A stretch of DNA of 64,000 nt from Paramacrobiotus metropolitanus. Lineage: Eukaryota; Tardigrada; Eutardigrada; Parachela; Macrobiotidae. Shown here in pieces: positions 45,175-56,006 of the stretch (position 1 is the first letter of the stretch; the number at the start of each line of letters is the position of its first letter). Location: assembly GCF_019649055.1 (NCBI RefSeq), contig NW_026570229.1, positions 682,001 through 746,000 on the forward strand, read 5' to 3'. Under the pieces are notes generated by a model. It saw only the letters and a list, made by a program, of their open reading frames with translations. It was not told the origin of the DNA and made no database searches. A program made the position numbers and the translations under genes.

Positions 45175-46317
45175 ATGGCAGATTCAGGGAAGAAAAGTTC
45201 GAGGGCGATCACAAAGATTGACCCGAACATTCTTGCACTGTATAAAGGCGCATACGATGCGTCACAGCAGAAAAGGTTCAAGTTTAATGCGGAAGAAATC
45301 TCCTTGGAACTGTTGTATCGGGAACTAGGCATTGAAGTGCCCGATGTAATGTATTGCGGGAAACTCTGGACAAAATACCAAGAGGACCCACAACAGCCAC
45401 AGTTCCAAAAGAGACGTCCTAATTATTACCCAAATTGGCTTACGACAGACCGGTGCATTCCGGAACCGTACATAAAAGAATATGTGTCGGATGAGCAGTT
45501 TAAAGCGGCAGTCGCCCGTGCACGTGAGAAAATGCCTGAATTTTTGAAAGAAATTGAGGCAAGGAAACAAACAGAGGCTGCGGCGCAGCGCAAAGTTACG
45601 CCACAGGAAACGGAAAGACAAACCCGATCCGCACAGGAAAAGGTCGTCACAACAGTTGTGAATCAGGAAGAGAAGTCGGCACCAAAAGAGGCGCCCTCTC
45701 AGCCTGAGAATTTAAACGAGCCTATATCGGCCGGAAGTCTCATTGACTTCAATGCAGCCATGATGGAAACGGAAGACGATTACTCGTCTAATTACGAGTC
45801 ACCAACCAGTAGGTTGGAGGATAAATCAGACTTACCTAAAATGAAAATGATTCGCACAGGTAATTCCACTTTCCATGCATCCCAGTTGGGATTGCAGCAG
45901 TACATAACGGATAAGGATTTCGAATTCTCTGACGAAGAATTCATGGAACAGGCCGCCAGCGTTGATGATAGGTTGGCCACGGCAGTCACAGAAAAAGATT
46001 TGGAAAAGATCACACGTGAGTCACTCCCGTTCCTATTCCGAGGAATACGGAGAATAGTGGCACAGTCAAAAGCAAAACTGGACTCCATTGGTGAATCAAA
46101 ACGCATGGATCAGCTCCTGCAGGAGGAGAGGAATAATAAATTAAAATTTCAAAATGAATTTAACGAAATGCGGAAAAAGTGCGAAACAGTTAGTAAAGAG
46201 CGGGATACGGCCCTTTACCGGAATAAAGCACTCAACGAAAGTATCTTAAACTATCGACAAAAATCGGAAGAAGATAAAAGGGAATACGAAAATTACTGGA
46301 TGAACTTAACCAGTTAA
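45175..46317 (+). CDS. gag: gag N-terminal ORF of the giant element
   Basis: 380 codons from a true ATG. It is an N-terminal domain (about residues 1-120) with many Lys and aromatic residues, a Glu/Gln-rich linker, and a coiled coil from about residue 300 to the end. The coiled coil clearly continues in the -1 frame (from about 46290) into the long ORF, and this ORF stops 30 bases later. The junction lies at GAAAATTAC (46288-46296), so either -1 frameshifting or a 1-nt indel in the A run links gag to gag-pol. The site is not a canonical X-XXY-YYZ heptamer. The leader from 44362 to 45174 has no other ORF. Confidence 0.8.
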   Translation: MADSGKKSSRAITKIDPNILALYKGAYDASQQKRFKFNAEEISLELLYRELGIEVPDVMYCGKLWTKYQEDPQQPQFQKRRPNYYPNWLTTDRCIPEPYIKEYVSDEQFKAAVARAREKMPEFLKEIEARKQTEAAAQRKVTPQETERQTRSAQEKVVTTVVNQEEKSAPKEAPSQPENLNEPISAGSLIDFNAAMMETEDDYSSNYESPTSRLEDKSDLPKMKMIRTGNSTFHASQLGLQQYITDKDFEFSDEEFMEQAASVDDRLATAVTEKDLEKITRESLPFLFRGIRRIVAQSKAKLDSIGESKRMDQLLQEERNNKLKFQNEFNEMRKKCETVSKERDTALYRNKALNESILNYRQKSEEDKREYENYWMNLTS

Positions 46318-49300
46318 AGGATGATAATCGCAATCTGGAAAATGCCACAGAAGAGCTCCGACGGGAGTATGAAGCATTGAAAGCATCCCGGCAGTCAAAT
46401 GTTAATCAGCAGGCTGACGCCGACCTGCAGAAACAGAATCATAGATTAGCGGAACAGGCAAATACGTTGCGTAGAGAATTACAGCAACAGAGAGATGCCT
46501 ACGTGGAGCTACAGAAAAGAAGTAGTTCAGAGTATAATGAACTGGAAAAGTTGCGGAAGCAGTTGGTAGAAGAACAAAAAAGAATTAATCCGAATGCCGA
46601 TTATGTAGCACAGTTACAGGAAGAACTGGCTACGGTAAAATCCCAGAATGAATTATATTTACAATCGACTAGAGCAGCAACCTCGGCCGTCTCTAAAAAT
46701 AGGGAAGAAACGTTGCTGTCTACAATTGAACAGTATAAAGTTGAACTGGCCAATGAAAAGGCAGAAAGTGAAAAATTAAAGAAGGAACGTCGGCTGGATA
46801 AACCGTGTAATAAATGCTCAGAGTTGGAAAAAGAAGTAAAAGAAGCACAAGCTGTTGCTTACCTGCGCCAAACGGAAGCGGATCGTCTTCGAGCGGAAGG
46901 TGATCAATGTCGAGTCGCCATATATAATCTGCAACAGCATTTGCACAACAATGAAGCAGCTTACGCAGAATTGCAGGAGGAAGTGCAACATTACCGGAAT
47001 CAGGCACAGCATCCGGCCCGAGAAGTTCACTTTGAACCGGAAGCACCAGTGAGCACGGGAGACACAGTTGCTCCGCCCGGAAATGATCGCTACGATCATC
47101 AGACATTCACCCCTTCTGATCCAAATTCGTCACATACACAACGGGAAGCGAGTGCAGCTCCGTCGCTGAAGCCGGTAATCCGTCAGGATAAGGCAGCAGA
47201 AAGGCCTGAAATAAAAGACAATTTTATTAAGTTAAAGAAAACATCAAAACCGGGATTACGGAAGGAAGTGTTGCAGAAGCACACTATCGAAACAGAACAG
47301 AAGAAGAAGAAAAATAGCCGTAAGATTGAATCGGATGAGGAAACAGAACGTGATGACGATAGCGAGGATGATGAACAAAGCGGTCCGCCCAGTGCGACGG
47401 GATCGACGTCGTCTCGATCGTCCCACAGAATTATCCTCCAGGATCCTCGGGAAGTACGACAATCAGAGCGCGACGATAAAATCGCGGATATTCTGGAGAG
47501 GTTAACGGAAAGGGGTACAGAGAGGAATGAGTCCGGGATGAAGCTTCAGAATTTCGATGACACCCGGCCTGAGCGTATCCAGCAGTGGGTGATTTCCGTC
47601 GATCAGTGTCGTACCACAAACGGCTGGAACGATAAACAGACTTGTCGAGCGATTTCCGGTGCACTAAAGGGACCGTCTTATGTTTGGTTCGCTGATCTCT
47701 ATAAAGACAATAAGACAAAGACATGGTCAGAATTCTTCAAACCGGCCATAATTAAGCATTTTAATGGTGCATCGTCTAAAGCGGAAATGAGAAGAGCAAT
47801 GAACAATCGTCATTGCCAGCGGGATGAAGCTGTACGCACGTATATGGACAGTTTCTTAATATGGTTTAAGGAACTAAAAGTTCAAGAAGAAGAAAAAGTG
47901 GAAATTCTCCTGGAAGGTTTGAAAAAGAACAGGAAAGAGTGGTATCGAACCATCTACAGGGATCGACCGGAAACGTATGCCGAGTTCGAAGCACAGCTTC
48001 AGGACTGTGAGAAACTGCAAAAGATTTTGGATGACGAACGGAAGGAAGATGAGCCGCGTCAGCGCGTAACAATTCGAGAGCCGCGGAGTGCGGGCAGTAA
48101 CGTTGAAGCGGAAAATCGCACCAGTCGCGGTGAATACCAGCCACGAGGAAATTACTATTCGTCACGAGGGAATCGCGGGAGCTTTTATAATAACCGCGGA
48201 GGATATTCCAGGCCGTACTACGGCTCTGGCAATTATCAGAATGTACAGACCGGAAGTCAGACGCCGCCACCGCCGGCGCCGGCGCAGCCTATTTCTGTAC
48301 CGAATGTACCTCAGCAACAAGTACAGTACATACCGTATCCGGTATATCAGCAGCCGCAAGTGATGGAGATGCAGCCAGTGCAGTACGCCCAGGCATTTCC
48401 TCCGCCGCCGATAATCCAGCCTCAGATACAGCCGCAGATGCAGGCTCCGGCGCCGCCGCCCGTGCAGCAAGTACAGCAGCCGCTTCCGCCGATGCAGAAT
48501 TTTCAGAATTTCCGGCCAAACGGACCTGCAAATAATAATAATTATAACCAGGGTAACTTCCGGCCGAATAATTACGGTTATAATAATCGTAATAATAATA
48601 ATTTTCATCGGGGTGGAAATAATAATAATTATCGCCCACAGAATAATAATAATAACTTCCGTCCGCAGTATAATAATAATAATAATAATCGGCAAAACAC
48701 GCCAGTGCCTAATCAAGGGGAAGAAATTCCGTTCGATGAGAGAAATGTTGTTAGGGAAAAATGGGCAACCACACGGGGCATTGAGATTTGCTACCGTTGT
48801 CACGGAATACATACGGCAAACTCGTGCAGAAACCCGTTAGCACTACCCAGGTTGTACGAGCCAACTCCGGAAATTCTAAATAGGGCAAACGGCCTCCAAA
48901 TAAATATGATGGACCTTGATCTACCTGCGGGACTGGAAATCCCTCCGATCCAGTGTAATTCGGCAGAAGTAGTGGACATTGATCAGTACCCGCTAGCTGA
49001 TCATGTATGCTTGATGCCGACACTTGACGCACAGGCTTGGTACTCTGTAATTGATGTAAATTACAGAAAAGTCAAAACTATGATAGATACCGGCTCGAGC
49101 ATTTCTGTAATGTCCTATAAAATGGCGAAGGATATGAATTTAAAAATTCACCGGTGTCCGGATCACATTCAGGGAAGAGTGGTGCACACGGCGTATCAAG
49201 GGCGCCAAGTAATTGAGCCGATGTCGGTGGTAGTCACCATACACGAGTTCGGAACAGCGTTTGAACACGCCTTACTGGTCAGCACCATGTTTGATCGGGA

Positions 49301-52300
49301 TCACATTGTGCTCGGTCTTGATTTCCTAGCGACAAAGCCGTTCATTCTGGATATGAGCACGATGACTTGGAGACTCTCACGTCGTCATCCCACTGCACCG
49401 GATTGGTATCCGCGCCGAATGCATCATATGGCGGACATCATACGGTCACATCATTTTGACCCATTGCTGCCGCCAGGAGTTAAGCAGTCGCCGTCGATAC
49501 CGGCGCTGATGTTGACTGAAAGAATAGGTGTAGCAAAAGAAGCTCAGTTTGTACCATATGAATCAGCTCACCTGATACTTGCAAAAGCGAAACCGGAAAT
49601 ATGCCTTATGCATTTACAACGGGCAAAAGAAGAGTGGCCGCGCCCTACAAAACTGGAGAATCCAGTACGTACGGTTGTGTCGACGCCGTCGCCGGCACCG
49701 AAGCCATTGTTGCCGGGCTCAGACAAACGTGACAAAGAATTCCTGGAGGAAGCTGTACATGAAGCAGTAAAGGGCTATGTAAAGCCAAAGCAACAAAAGA
49801 AAACAGAAGTTGTACCGACAATGGAAGTAACCTCCGGTCCAAGTCAAGTTTGTGGGGGAGGTGGTGTGCCACAGCAAAACTTCCAGGAGGAACGAATTAG
49901 AAAGGAAAGTGAACAGTTTCCGCTACCGTCACGGTGCGTGAATAATCCAAATGAAACGGCAATTAAAGGTGGACGATGTCTTGCAATAGATCCCAGTCAA
50001 GTTTGTGGGGGTGACAATAAACCTCCGGTAAAATCACTTTCCACATTGGCAGCATTATTGAGAATGGTACCGGATGAACAGTACACATTCGCCGGGTTTC
50101 CTAAAAAATCAAATAAAACAGTTGAATGCGTAGTTTTTAGTACAAAGGTGCTAAATGTTGTACCGATTGACTTCAATCACCAGCACGTTGACGAAGTGCA
50201 CGAACGGGAATACCCGCACCGCTTGGCGCGAAATCCAGAATTGATGAAATGGATGATGCCGTTAACCCGGCCGCAGGACAAGGACAGATTCCCGACGGAA
50301 AAGGAATTCAGAGATGTTGAGTTCTGGAAAAAAGAGCAGCAGAATTGTATGGATAGCCGGATGTGGCTGAAGTTTCTAAATAACCCGCAAAATGCGAATA
50401 CGAATTACTTGAAGAATGAATTAAACCGGATGCTTACGTTTGAAGGCTTGATTTGCCGCGTCCCTGATCATGACGGGCAGTGCCCACGCATATATGTCCC
50501 ATTTCAGTGGCGGGACAAGTTAATAGCTAAATTTCACGAAATATTGATACATAATCAAGTATATGGGCCACGTGAAAAATTATACCCGTATCTTGTAAAA
50601 ATGTTTTACTGGCCGGATATCATCATCCAGATTGAAGAGTATGAAAAAGAGTGTGAAGTATGCCGTAATTCAGTTAATTTCCGGCAGCAGTTTACAATTA
50701 CTCACCGGAAGGAACGGTTAGCTGAGCCAGAAAAGAAGAGAGTTACATTCTCACCGGAAAATCCCGCTCCGGCAGGTGACTTCGAAAACGGAAGGTTTAT
50801 TCCAGAACCGAGTATGTCGCCAATTGACATGGGACATGTACCAGTCTCCTACGAGGATAGACAGGCGGAGAAGCAGCAATTTACGCGAGATCAAGCGCTA
50901 TCGAAATTACCGTACGGTCTTGACGTTTCCAAAGTACGGCGCAGACCACAGACACATCCGAATGATACGGTGGTGTATTCAGGCGCAACGCAGGACCCGT
51001 CAGTGGCATATCATGGACAGAGAAAAAGAATCCCAGATTTCTGTAACCCGGATGTCCAGTTAAACCAGGTCGCAGTGGCGGATGTCAGTATCGAGGAACA
51101 GCACCGGTTATGGAATCAGATTCAACAAAATAACGAGGTTATCCCTCCTCCAGAACAATTTGCAGATAATCCGGTATACGGAAACACAGGAACTTTCGGA
51201 ATACAACCGGAAGATACGGGGTATATGCCTGCAAGAAGAAGGAAATCAGGTGCGAGCCGCCGGTGGAAACGGCAGCTATTACAACAGCAAACAGTAGCGC
51301 AGATGGCTATGGAAAGCCAGCCGCCACAGAGAGTGGCACACAGTTTGCCCAAGAGATCACAGGACGCGAGGGAATCGGTGGAAATTCCGGCGTGTGTATA
51401 TACGCGCGACGGTATCGAGTTAGCCTATCGTGAAGCGCATCTGCAACAAGCGGAAATGAATATGACTGAGCACAATATGTACCAGCCCGAATTAATGCAA
51501 GATACACGGGAAATGATGCAGGAAATGTTTCCCTCTGACCTTGATGAAATTTATAATGTACAGCCGGAAGTCGGCCCGATAGAATTCTTCAAGATGGAAT
51601 TATTTCCGGTCCAACCAGTGGTAATTCAACCGCACAGTCAGGGAATTATCCGTGCAACAACAGAACTGTCACCGGAAAGTCTGCACCGATTTAACAGGGC
51701 AAACCTGCAAGAGAAGCCGTATCTGTATGAAGGCAAAATCCCAGAAAATAACAAGAATGCCTTGTTGTTTGATGGCGTTGTTTCGCTGAATGATAAAGGA
51801 AACTGTCGACTTTGTGTTATGAACGTTTCCGATCAGCAGTTAATTTTGAATAAAGATACTAACCTGGGTAGTATCGTTGCCGTAGAGGAAGTGTACCAAA
51901 TGAATACCCCAGAGTACAACGAAAATTATCATGACGAGTTCTGCCGTATATCACGAGATAATAATGGACTTCCTGTGCAGGATAAACGCTGTGAATGTCG
52001 GGCGATGCAGGCACAAAGTCCACTGTTTGATAATGCGGTTGACGCTGAAACAGAGGAAACATTTTCCAAAATTAAAGTTGGGGACATTTGCCCAGATAAA
52101 CAGGCATTGAAGAAAATATTTTACAAGGCCAAGGCGGTATTACCTACCAAGGCACGGCCAGTAGGATGTTGCACCATTTACGAACACTCGGTAGACACCG
52201 GAAATAGCGCACCGGTGCGGACGCCGCCGTACAGGACGTCCTTCGAGGACCGGAAATGGCTGCAAGCAAAAACACAGGAAATGGTTAAGGACGGTATCAT

Positions 52301-55300
52301 CGAGCCGACTAATTCGGCGTGGGGAAGCCCCATATGCATCGTAAAGAAAAAAGATAAGTCGCGCCGACTTACCGTTGACTTTCGAAAGCTTAACGAGCGC
52401 CTGCTAGGCAGCTCGTATCCGTTACCGCGTGTCGATGATATCCTCAATGCGCTTGACAAGGCGAAGGTATTTTCGAAGATAGACCTGAAGTCTGGCTTCT
52501 GGCAAATAAAGATTAAACCAGAAGACCGTCCTAAAACAACGATGGTAGGCGAGGAATTTACATTTCAATACAAAGTATTACCTTTCGGGATGAAGGACGC
52601 GCCTTCCGCTTTCCAACGTGCCATGGATTTGACGTTAGCCAATATGAAATGGCGTAACGTGTTAGTATTTATTGATGACATTATTGTATTTTCAAAGAAT
52701 CTTCAAGATCACATGAAGGATCTTGAAGAATTATTCCTTCGTCTTCAGGAATGCGGCTGGACAATTAGCCCAGAAAAAACGGAGCTTTTTGTAAATACGA
52801 TAACGTTTTTGGGACATACTGTTGATGAACACGGCATTAGTACAGACCCTGAGAAAATACAGGCTGTACGTGATTTCGGCCCGATTAAAGACAAAAAGGA
52901 CATACTTCGATTTTTGGGAATGGTAGGTTACTACCGCCAGTTTATTAAGAATTTTCAGGAGAAGGCAGAGCCATTACAAAGGTTGATACCGAAAAAGGTA
53001 GATTTCGAGTGGGGTGAAGAGCAAATTAGAGCGGTTGAGGAGCTAAAAGATGCACTTACTTCGGCTCCAGTATTGGCCCGTTATGACCCGGAAGCGGTGT
53101 CACGTGTTGTTGTCGACGCGAGCACTATTGCCGTCGGCGCCGTGCTGATGCAGTGCCCTAAAGGACAGAAAACAGAGGTACCAGCAAACTGGAGGCCAAT
53201 CGCATATTTAAGCCGAAAGTTAACCGAAACTCAGAAGAGATTATATTTTCCAACTGAGTTAGAGGCGTACGCCTTAATCTGTGCGTTAAAAAAGTGGCGG
53301 CACTATCTCTCCGACTACTTGTTCGAGGTCCAGATCGACCACCAAGCGCTGGTTTTTCTTCATAATATGCGGGACGCCGCAGGCCGTCTTGGACGCTGGG
53401 CCCTTTACGTACAGCAATTCAACACGAAACCTGTGCATATACCTGGGAAGGAGAACGTCATAGCAGATGCACTCAGTCGTAATCCAGGGGATCAACCCGA
53501 GCCAACATCCGACGAGTCTGACATCGAGTTTGATTACCGGCAAACGTATCCATTCACTGGCGATGCCGCCATGATTGAGTTGTGTCATAAGGTACTTGAA
53601 CGGGATTACTTGGATCATTACATGGAAATGACTGCGATGTCCATGGAATTGAAAGTGATAAACAAACATGATGAAGAAGCGTTCGATGCTAATAAAATAC
53701 AGAAATTAGTACAGGATGAAAAAGCGGCATACTGGGCAGAGGAACAGTCACGGGATAAAACCATTTGCAGGTGGAAATTATTATTAGAGAATAATAAGGA
53801 GAAAATGTCTGCGCATGAGCGGTTACATTTGAATAAATTCGTAGTACGCCAGGGCGTTGTGTATTACAAATTCGAACTAAACAAGAAGATATATTACTGC
53901 ATGTATGTACCTTTGCATCGGCGTTTCGAATTCCTTCGGGATAACCACGACTCTCCATTAGCAGCTCACCTAGGAGTACTGGCAACCTATAAAAGAATTT
54001 ATAAGTACTTCTACTGGCCGAAAATGTTTGAAGCAGTGAGACAGTACTGTGCTTCGTGTCCGGCATGTCTGGCGCAGAATACACCGGCAACGGCACCGGC
54101 GGGGCAGTTGCAGACGAATCCCACGGTTCCTCCAAGAATGGTCTGGGCGATCGATGTTGCTCCAGCACTTCCGCCAACCGAATCTGGAAACAAAAACATA
54201 ATTATTGCGGTAGATTACGGGAGCAAGTACGTAGTGGCGGAGGCAGTAGAAAGAAATGATGCGGCCACTTTGGCGCTGTTCTTTTACCGGCGTATTTTAA
54301 CAGTATTTGGTATGCCAGCGCACATCACTTCCGATCGTGGTAGCAACTTCATGTCTGAGCTTTTTCGGGAATTGTTAGCACTTTCAGGCGTCGCTCACGC
54401 ACCCACGGCGTCAGGACATCAACAGGGGAATGGCCTTGTTGAGAAAAGAGTAGGCGAGATAAAACGGGCATTGGCCAAATATGTTAATGAGAAACAGAAC
54501 GACTGGGATGTCTTTCTGCCCGCACTTACTGCAGCCTTCAACGCTAAAGTGGTCGAACGGACGCAGCATTCTCCATTTTTCCTGATGTACGGACAGGAAA
54601 TGAGGCTCCCGATGGCTAATTTCCTTCCACTCGATGAAGATTATGTGGTTCCTGCACACGTATATGTGCAACAGATGCAGAGAGGATTGGGTGAAGCATT
54701 AGAGATGGTTAATGCAGAGGAGTTCAGGCATAAACTAAAAGATAAAATACGGTATGATGCTAATACATCGGAAGTAAAATATAATGCGGGTGACCATGTA
54801 TTGGTATACGTATTACACCGGAAATTGGGTAAAAATCCGAGTCTCAGCCCTAAATGGACCGCAGGCTGGGAAGTGGTTAGGCAAAGTAGCCCCGTGCACT
54901 ATGTAGTTAAGAGTAACAAAAAGGGAAATGTTAAATTAGACACAGTGCATGTGTCCAGGCTAAAGCCTTACTGTTTTCGGGATGTGGACGTCATCCTTGC
55001 TGATGAGCAGCCGCTGAAGCTCCTTTCTTGTTTTGAAAAAGAGAGCCCAGATGTGGTAGACGAAGTGCCGGCTCCGCCGCCCGTCCTACCGACACCGGAT
55101 ATGGCGACATCGCCACTGGATCGTGAATACGCGGAGTTTTTGGACAAACAAGAAATGGCCCCGGTTGTACGCACAAAGTCTGGACGTGTCAGTAAACCAG
55201 TGGTAAAATTCGCGGTTGAGCATTCTAAAAGAAAAAGGGATCAGAGTACCGGTAGACCGGCTGATACTACTTCGGCAGACAAATTAGCCGATGTCCCGAA

Positions 55301-56006
55301 TGTATCCCAGTATATGACGGTATCGGCAGAAAGACAAGTACCACAGAAGCGAATAAAAATTGAACCAATATTTCCACCATCGATACCTATGCCAGAGACG
55401 AAAATAATTTATCCAGAACACGACATGGCCCCTACCGACAAGATAGCAAAAGTAACTGTAAAACCGGAGATATTTTGCGGTATTTTCGAAACGGAAGTCA
55501 ATGCAATGGTAAGTCAACAGAAAAGTAACATACCGGTACACGACATGGTCCCACCTGAAATACCAGATTGGGCGAAGCCCACGGAGAAATTTTGGCCCGT
55601 TGGTGTTGTAAATGATGACATTATGGAGCGTCCGGAATTCTGGCGTTTCCGGCAATCCGAATGTGCAGATATACAAATGTGGAAGGCGCTGGTAGATGGC
55701 GTACTTGTGGATAACTCCCGGTATGTACAGCAGCATTTACCTAAAATAATAAATAAGAATGGGTACATCTGCTATGTAGACAGTTCACCGGAAAAAGTGC
55801 ACAGAATTTTGGTACCTCACCAATGGCGCACTCTGTTGTTGGAATCTGTACATTGGCGCCTTAAACACAAATATTTTAGTAATGTGCGCGTACTGGATTA
55901 TATACTGTATGAATTAAGACTATACTGGCCGGAAGTCGAACGCGACGTATTGTCTTATGAAGATGATTGTGTACACTGCTGGTCCAAAGGAAACCACCGG
56001 AAATAA
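46290..56006 (+). CDS. pol: Giant gag-pol polyprotein with three HHCC zinc modules
   Basis: 3,209 codons counted from 46377 (TTG; no ATG is needed if frameshifted from gag). Residues: coiled coil 1-220; Lys/Asp-rich 300-350; capsid-like 385-560; Pro/Gln- and Asn-rich 640-800; knuckle CX2CX3HX4C from C805; aspartic protease DTGSS at D904 and VLGLDFL later; extra HHCC module H1387-x4-H1392-x33-C1426-x2-C1429; RT with VDF at D2001 and FIDD (D2100, D2101); RNase H with D2247; integrase HHCC H2524/H2531/C2561/C2564 and D2593, D2653, E2689 (D35E); then a tail with a third module H3159-x4-H3164-x33-C3198-x2-C3201. All catalytic residues I looked for are present and there is no internal stop, so it looks functional. 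The extra modules and great length are unusual for Ty3 elements. Confidence 0.92.
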   Translation, partial: KLLDELNQLKDDNRNLENATEELRREYEALKASRQSNVNQQADADLQKQNHRLAEQANTLRRELQQQRDAYVELQKRSSSEYNELEKLRKQLVEEQKRINPNADYVAQLQEELATVKSQNELYLQSTRAATSAVSKNREETLLSTIEQYKVELANEKAESEKLKKERRLDKPCNKCSELEKEVKEAQAVAYLRQTEADRLRAEGDQCRVAIYNLQQHLHNNEAAYAELQEEVQHYRNQAQHPAREVHFEPEAPVSTGDTVAPPGNDRYDHQTFTPSDPNSSHTQREASAAPSLKPVIRQDKAAERPEIKDNFIKLKKTSKPGLRKEVLQKHTIETEQKKKKNSRKIESDEETERDDDSEDDEQSGPPSATGSTSSRSSHRIILQDPREVRQSERDDKIADILERLTERGTERNESGMKLQNFDDTRPERIQQWVISVDQCRTTNGWNDKQTCRAISGALKGPSYVWFADLYKDNKTKTWSEFFKPAIIKHFNGASSKAEMRRAMNNRHCQRDEAVRTYMDSFLIWFKELKVQEEEKVEILLEGLKKNRKEWYRTIYRDRPETYAEFEAQLQDCEKLQKILDDERKEDEPRQRVTIREPRSAGSNVEAENRTSRGEYQPRGNYYSSRGNRGSFYNNRGGYSRPYYGSGNYQNVQTGSQTPPPPAPAQPISVPNVPQQQVQYIPYPVYQQPQVMEMQPVQYAQAFPPPPIIQPQIQPQMQAPAPPPVQQVQQPLPPMQNFQNFRPNGPANNNNYNQGNFRPNNYGYNNRNNNNFHRGGNNNNYRPQNNNNNFRPQYNNNNNNRQNTPVPNQGEEIPFDERNVVREKWATTRGIEICYRCHGIHTANSCRNPLALPRLYEPTPEILNRANGLQINMMDLDLPAGLEIPPIQCNSAEVVDIDQYPLADHVCLMPTLDAQAWYSVIDVNYRKVKTMIDTGSSISVMSYKMAKDMNLKIHRCPDHIQGRVVHTAYQGRQVIEPMSVVVTIHEFGTAFEHALLVSTMFDRDHIVLGLDFLATKPFILDMSTMTWRLSRRHPTAPDWYPRRMHHMADIIRSHHFDPLLPPGVKQSPSIPALMLTERIGVAKEAQFVPYESAHLILAKAKPEICLMHLQRAKEEWPRPTKLENPVRTVVSTPSPAPKPLLPGSDKRDKEFLEEAVHEAVKGYVKPKQQKKTEVVPTMEVTSGPSQVCGGGGVPQQNFQEERIRKESEQFPLPSRCVNNPNETAIKGGRCLAIDPSQVCGGDNKPPVKSLSTLAALLRMVPDEQYTFAGFPKKSNKTVECVVFSTKVLNVVPIDFNHQHVDEVHEREYPHRLARNPELMKWMMPLTRPQDKDRFPTEKEFRDVEFWKKEQQNCMDSRMWLKFLNNPQNANTNYLKNELNRMLTFEGLICRVPDHDGQCPRIYVPFQWRDKLIAKFHEILIHNQVYGPREKLYPYLVKMFYWPDIIIQIEEYEKECEVCRNSVNFRQQFTITHRKERLAEPEKKRVTFSPENPAPAGDFENGRFIPEPSMSPIDMGHVPVSYEDRQAEKQQFTRDQALSKLPYGLDVSKVRRRPQTHPNDTVVYSGATQDPSVAYHGQRKRIPDFCNPDVQLNQVAVADVSIEEQHRLWNQIQQNNEVIPPPEQFADNPVYGNTGTFGIQPEDTGYMPARRRKSGASRRWKRQLLQQQTVAQMAMESQPPQRVAHSLPKRSQDARESVEIPACVYTRDGIELAYREAHLQQAEMNMTEHNMYQPELMQDTREMMQEMFPSDLDEIYNVQPEVGPIEFFKMELFPVQPVVIQPHSQGIIRATTELSPESLHRFNRANLQEKPYLYEGKIPENNKNALLFDGVVSLNDKGNCRLCVMNVSDQQLILNKDTNLGSIVAVEEVYQMNTPEYNENYHDEFCRISRDNNGLPVQDKRCECRAMQAQSPLFDNAVDAETEETFSKIKVGDICPDKQALKKIFYKAKAVLPTKARPVGCCTIYEHSVDTGNSAPVRTPPYRTSFEDRKWLQAKTQEMVKDGIIEPTNSAWGSPICIVKKKDKSRRLTVDFRKLNERLLGSSYPLPRVDDILNALDKAKVFSKIDLKSGFWQIKIKPEDRPKTTMVGEEFTFQYKVLPFGMKDAPSAFQRAMDLTLANMKWRNVLVFIDDIIVFSKNLQDHMKDLEELFLRLQECGWTISPEKTELFVNTITFLGHTVDEHGISTDPEKIQAVRDFGPIKDKKDILRFLGMVGYYRQFIKNFQEKAEPLQRLIPKKVDFEWGEEQIRAVEELKDALTSAPVLARYDPEAVSRVVVDASTIAVGAVLMQCPKGQKTEVPANWRPIAYLSRKLTETQKRLYFPTELEAYALICALKKWRHYLSDYLFEVQIDHQALVFLHNMRDAAGRLGRWALYVQQFNTKPVHIPGKENVIADALSRNPGDQPEPTSDESDIEFDYRQTYPFTGDAAMIELCHKVLERDYLDHYMEMTAMSMELKVINKHDEEAFDANKIQKLVQDEKAAYWAEEQSRDKTICRWKLLLENNKEKMSAHERLHLNKFVVRQGVVYYKFELNKKIYYCMYVPLHRRFEFLRDNHDSPLAAHLGVLATYKRIYKYFYWPKMFEAVRQYCASCPACLAQNTPATAPAGQLQTNPTVPPRMVWAIDVAPALPPTESGNKNIIIAVDYGSKYVVAEAVERNDAATLALFFYRRILTVFGMPAHITSDRGSNFMSELFRELLALSGVAHAPTASGHQQGNGLVEKRVGEIKRALAKYVNEKQNDWDVFLPALTAAFNAKVVERTQHSPFFLMYGQEMRLPMANFLPLDEDYVVPAHVYVQQMQRGLGEALEMVNAEEFRHKLKDKIRYDANTSEVKYNAGDHVLVYVLHRKLGKNPSLSPKWTAGWEVVRQSSPVHYVVKSNKKGNVKLDTVHVSRLKPYCFRDVDVILADEQPLKLLSCFEKESPDVVDEVPAPPPVLPTPDMATSPLDREYAEFLDKQEMAPVVRTKSGRVSKPVVKFAVEHSKRKRDQSTGRPADTTSADKLADVPNVSQYMTVSAERQVPQKRIKIEPIFPPSIPMPETKIIYPEHDMAPTDKIAKVTVKPEIFCGIFETEVNAMVSQQKSNIPVHDMVPPEIPDWAKPTEKFWPVGVVNDDIMERPEFWRFRQSECADIQMWKALVDGVLVDNSRYVQQHLPKIINKNGYICYVDSSPEKVHRILVPHQWRTLLLESVHWRLKHKYFSNVRVLDYILYELRLYWPEVERDVLSYEDDCVHCWSKGNHRK

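Noticed and set aside
48162-48812. Ile-rich 216-codon minus-strand ORF
   Set aside because: Antisense of the Asn-rich (aat) segment of gag in the giant element.
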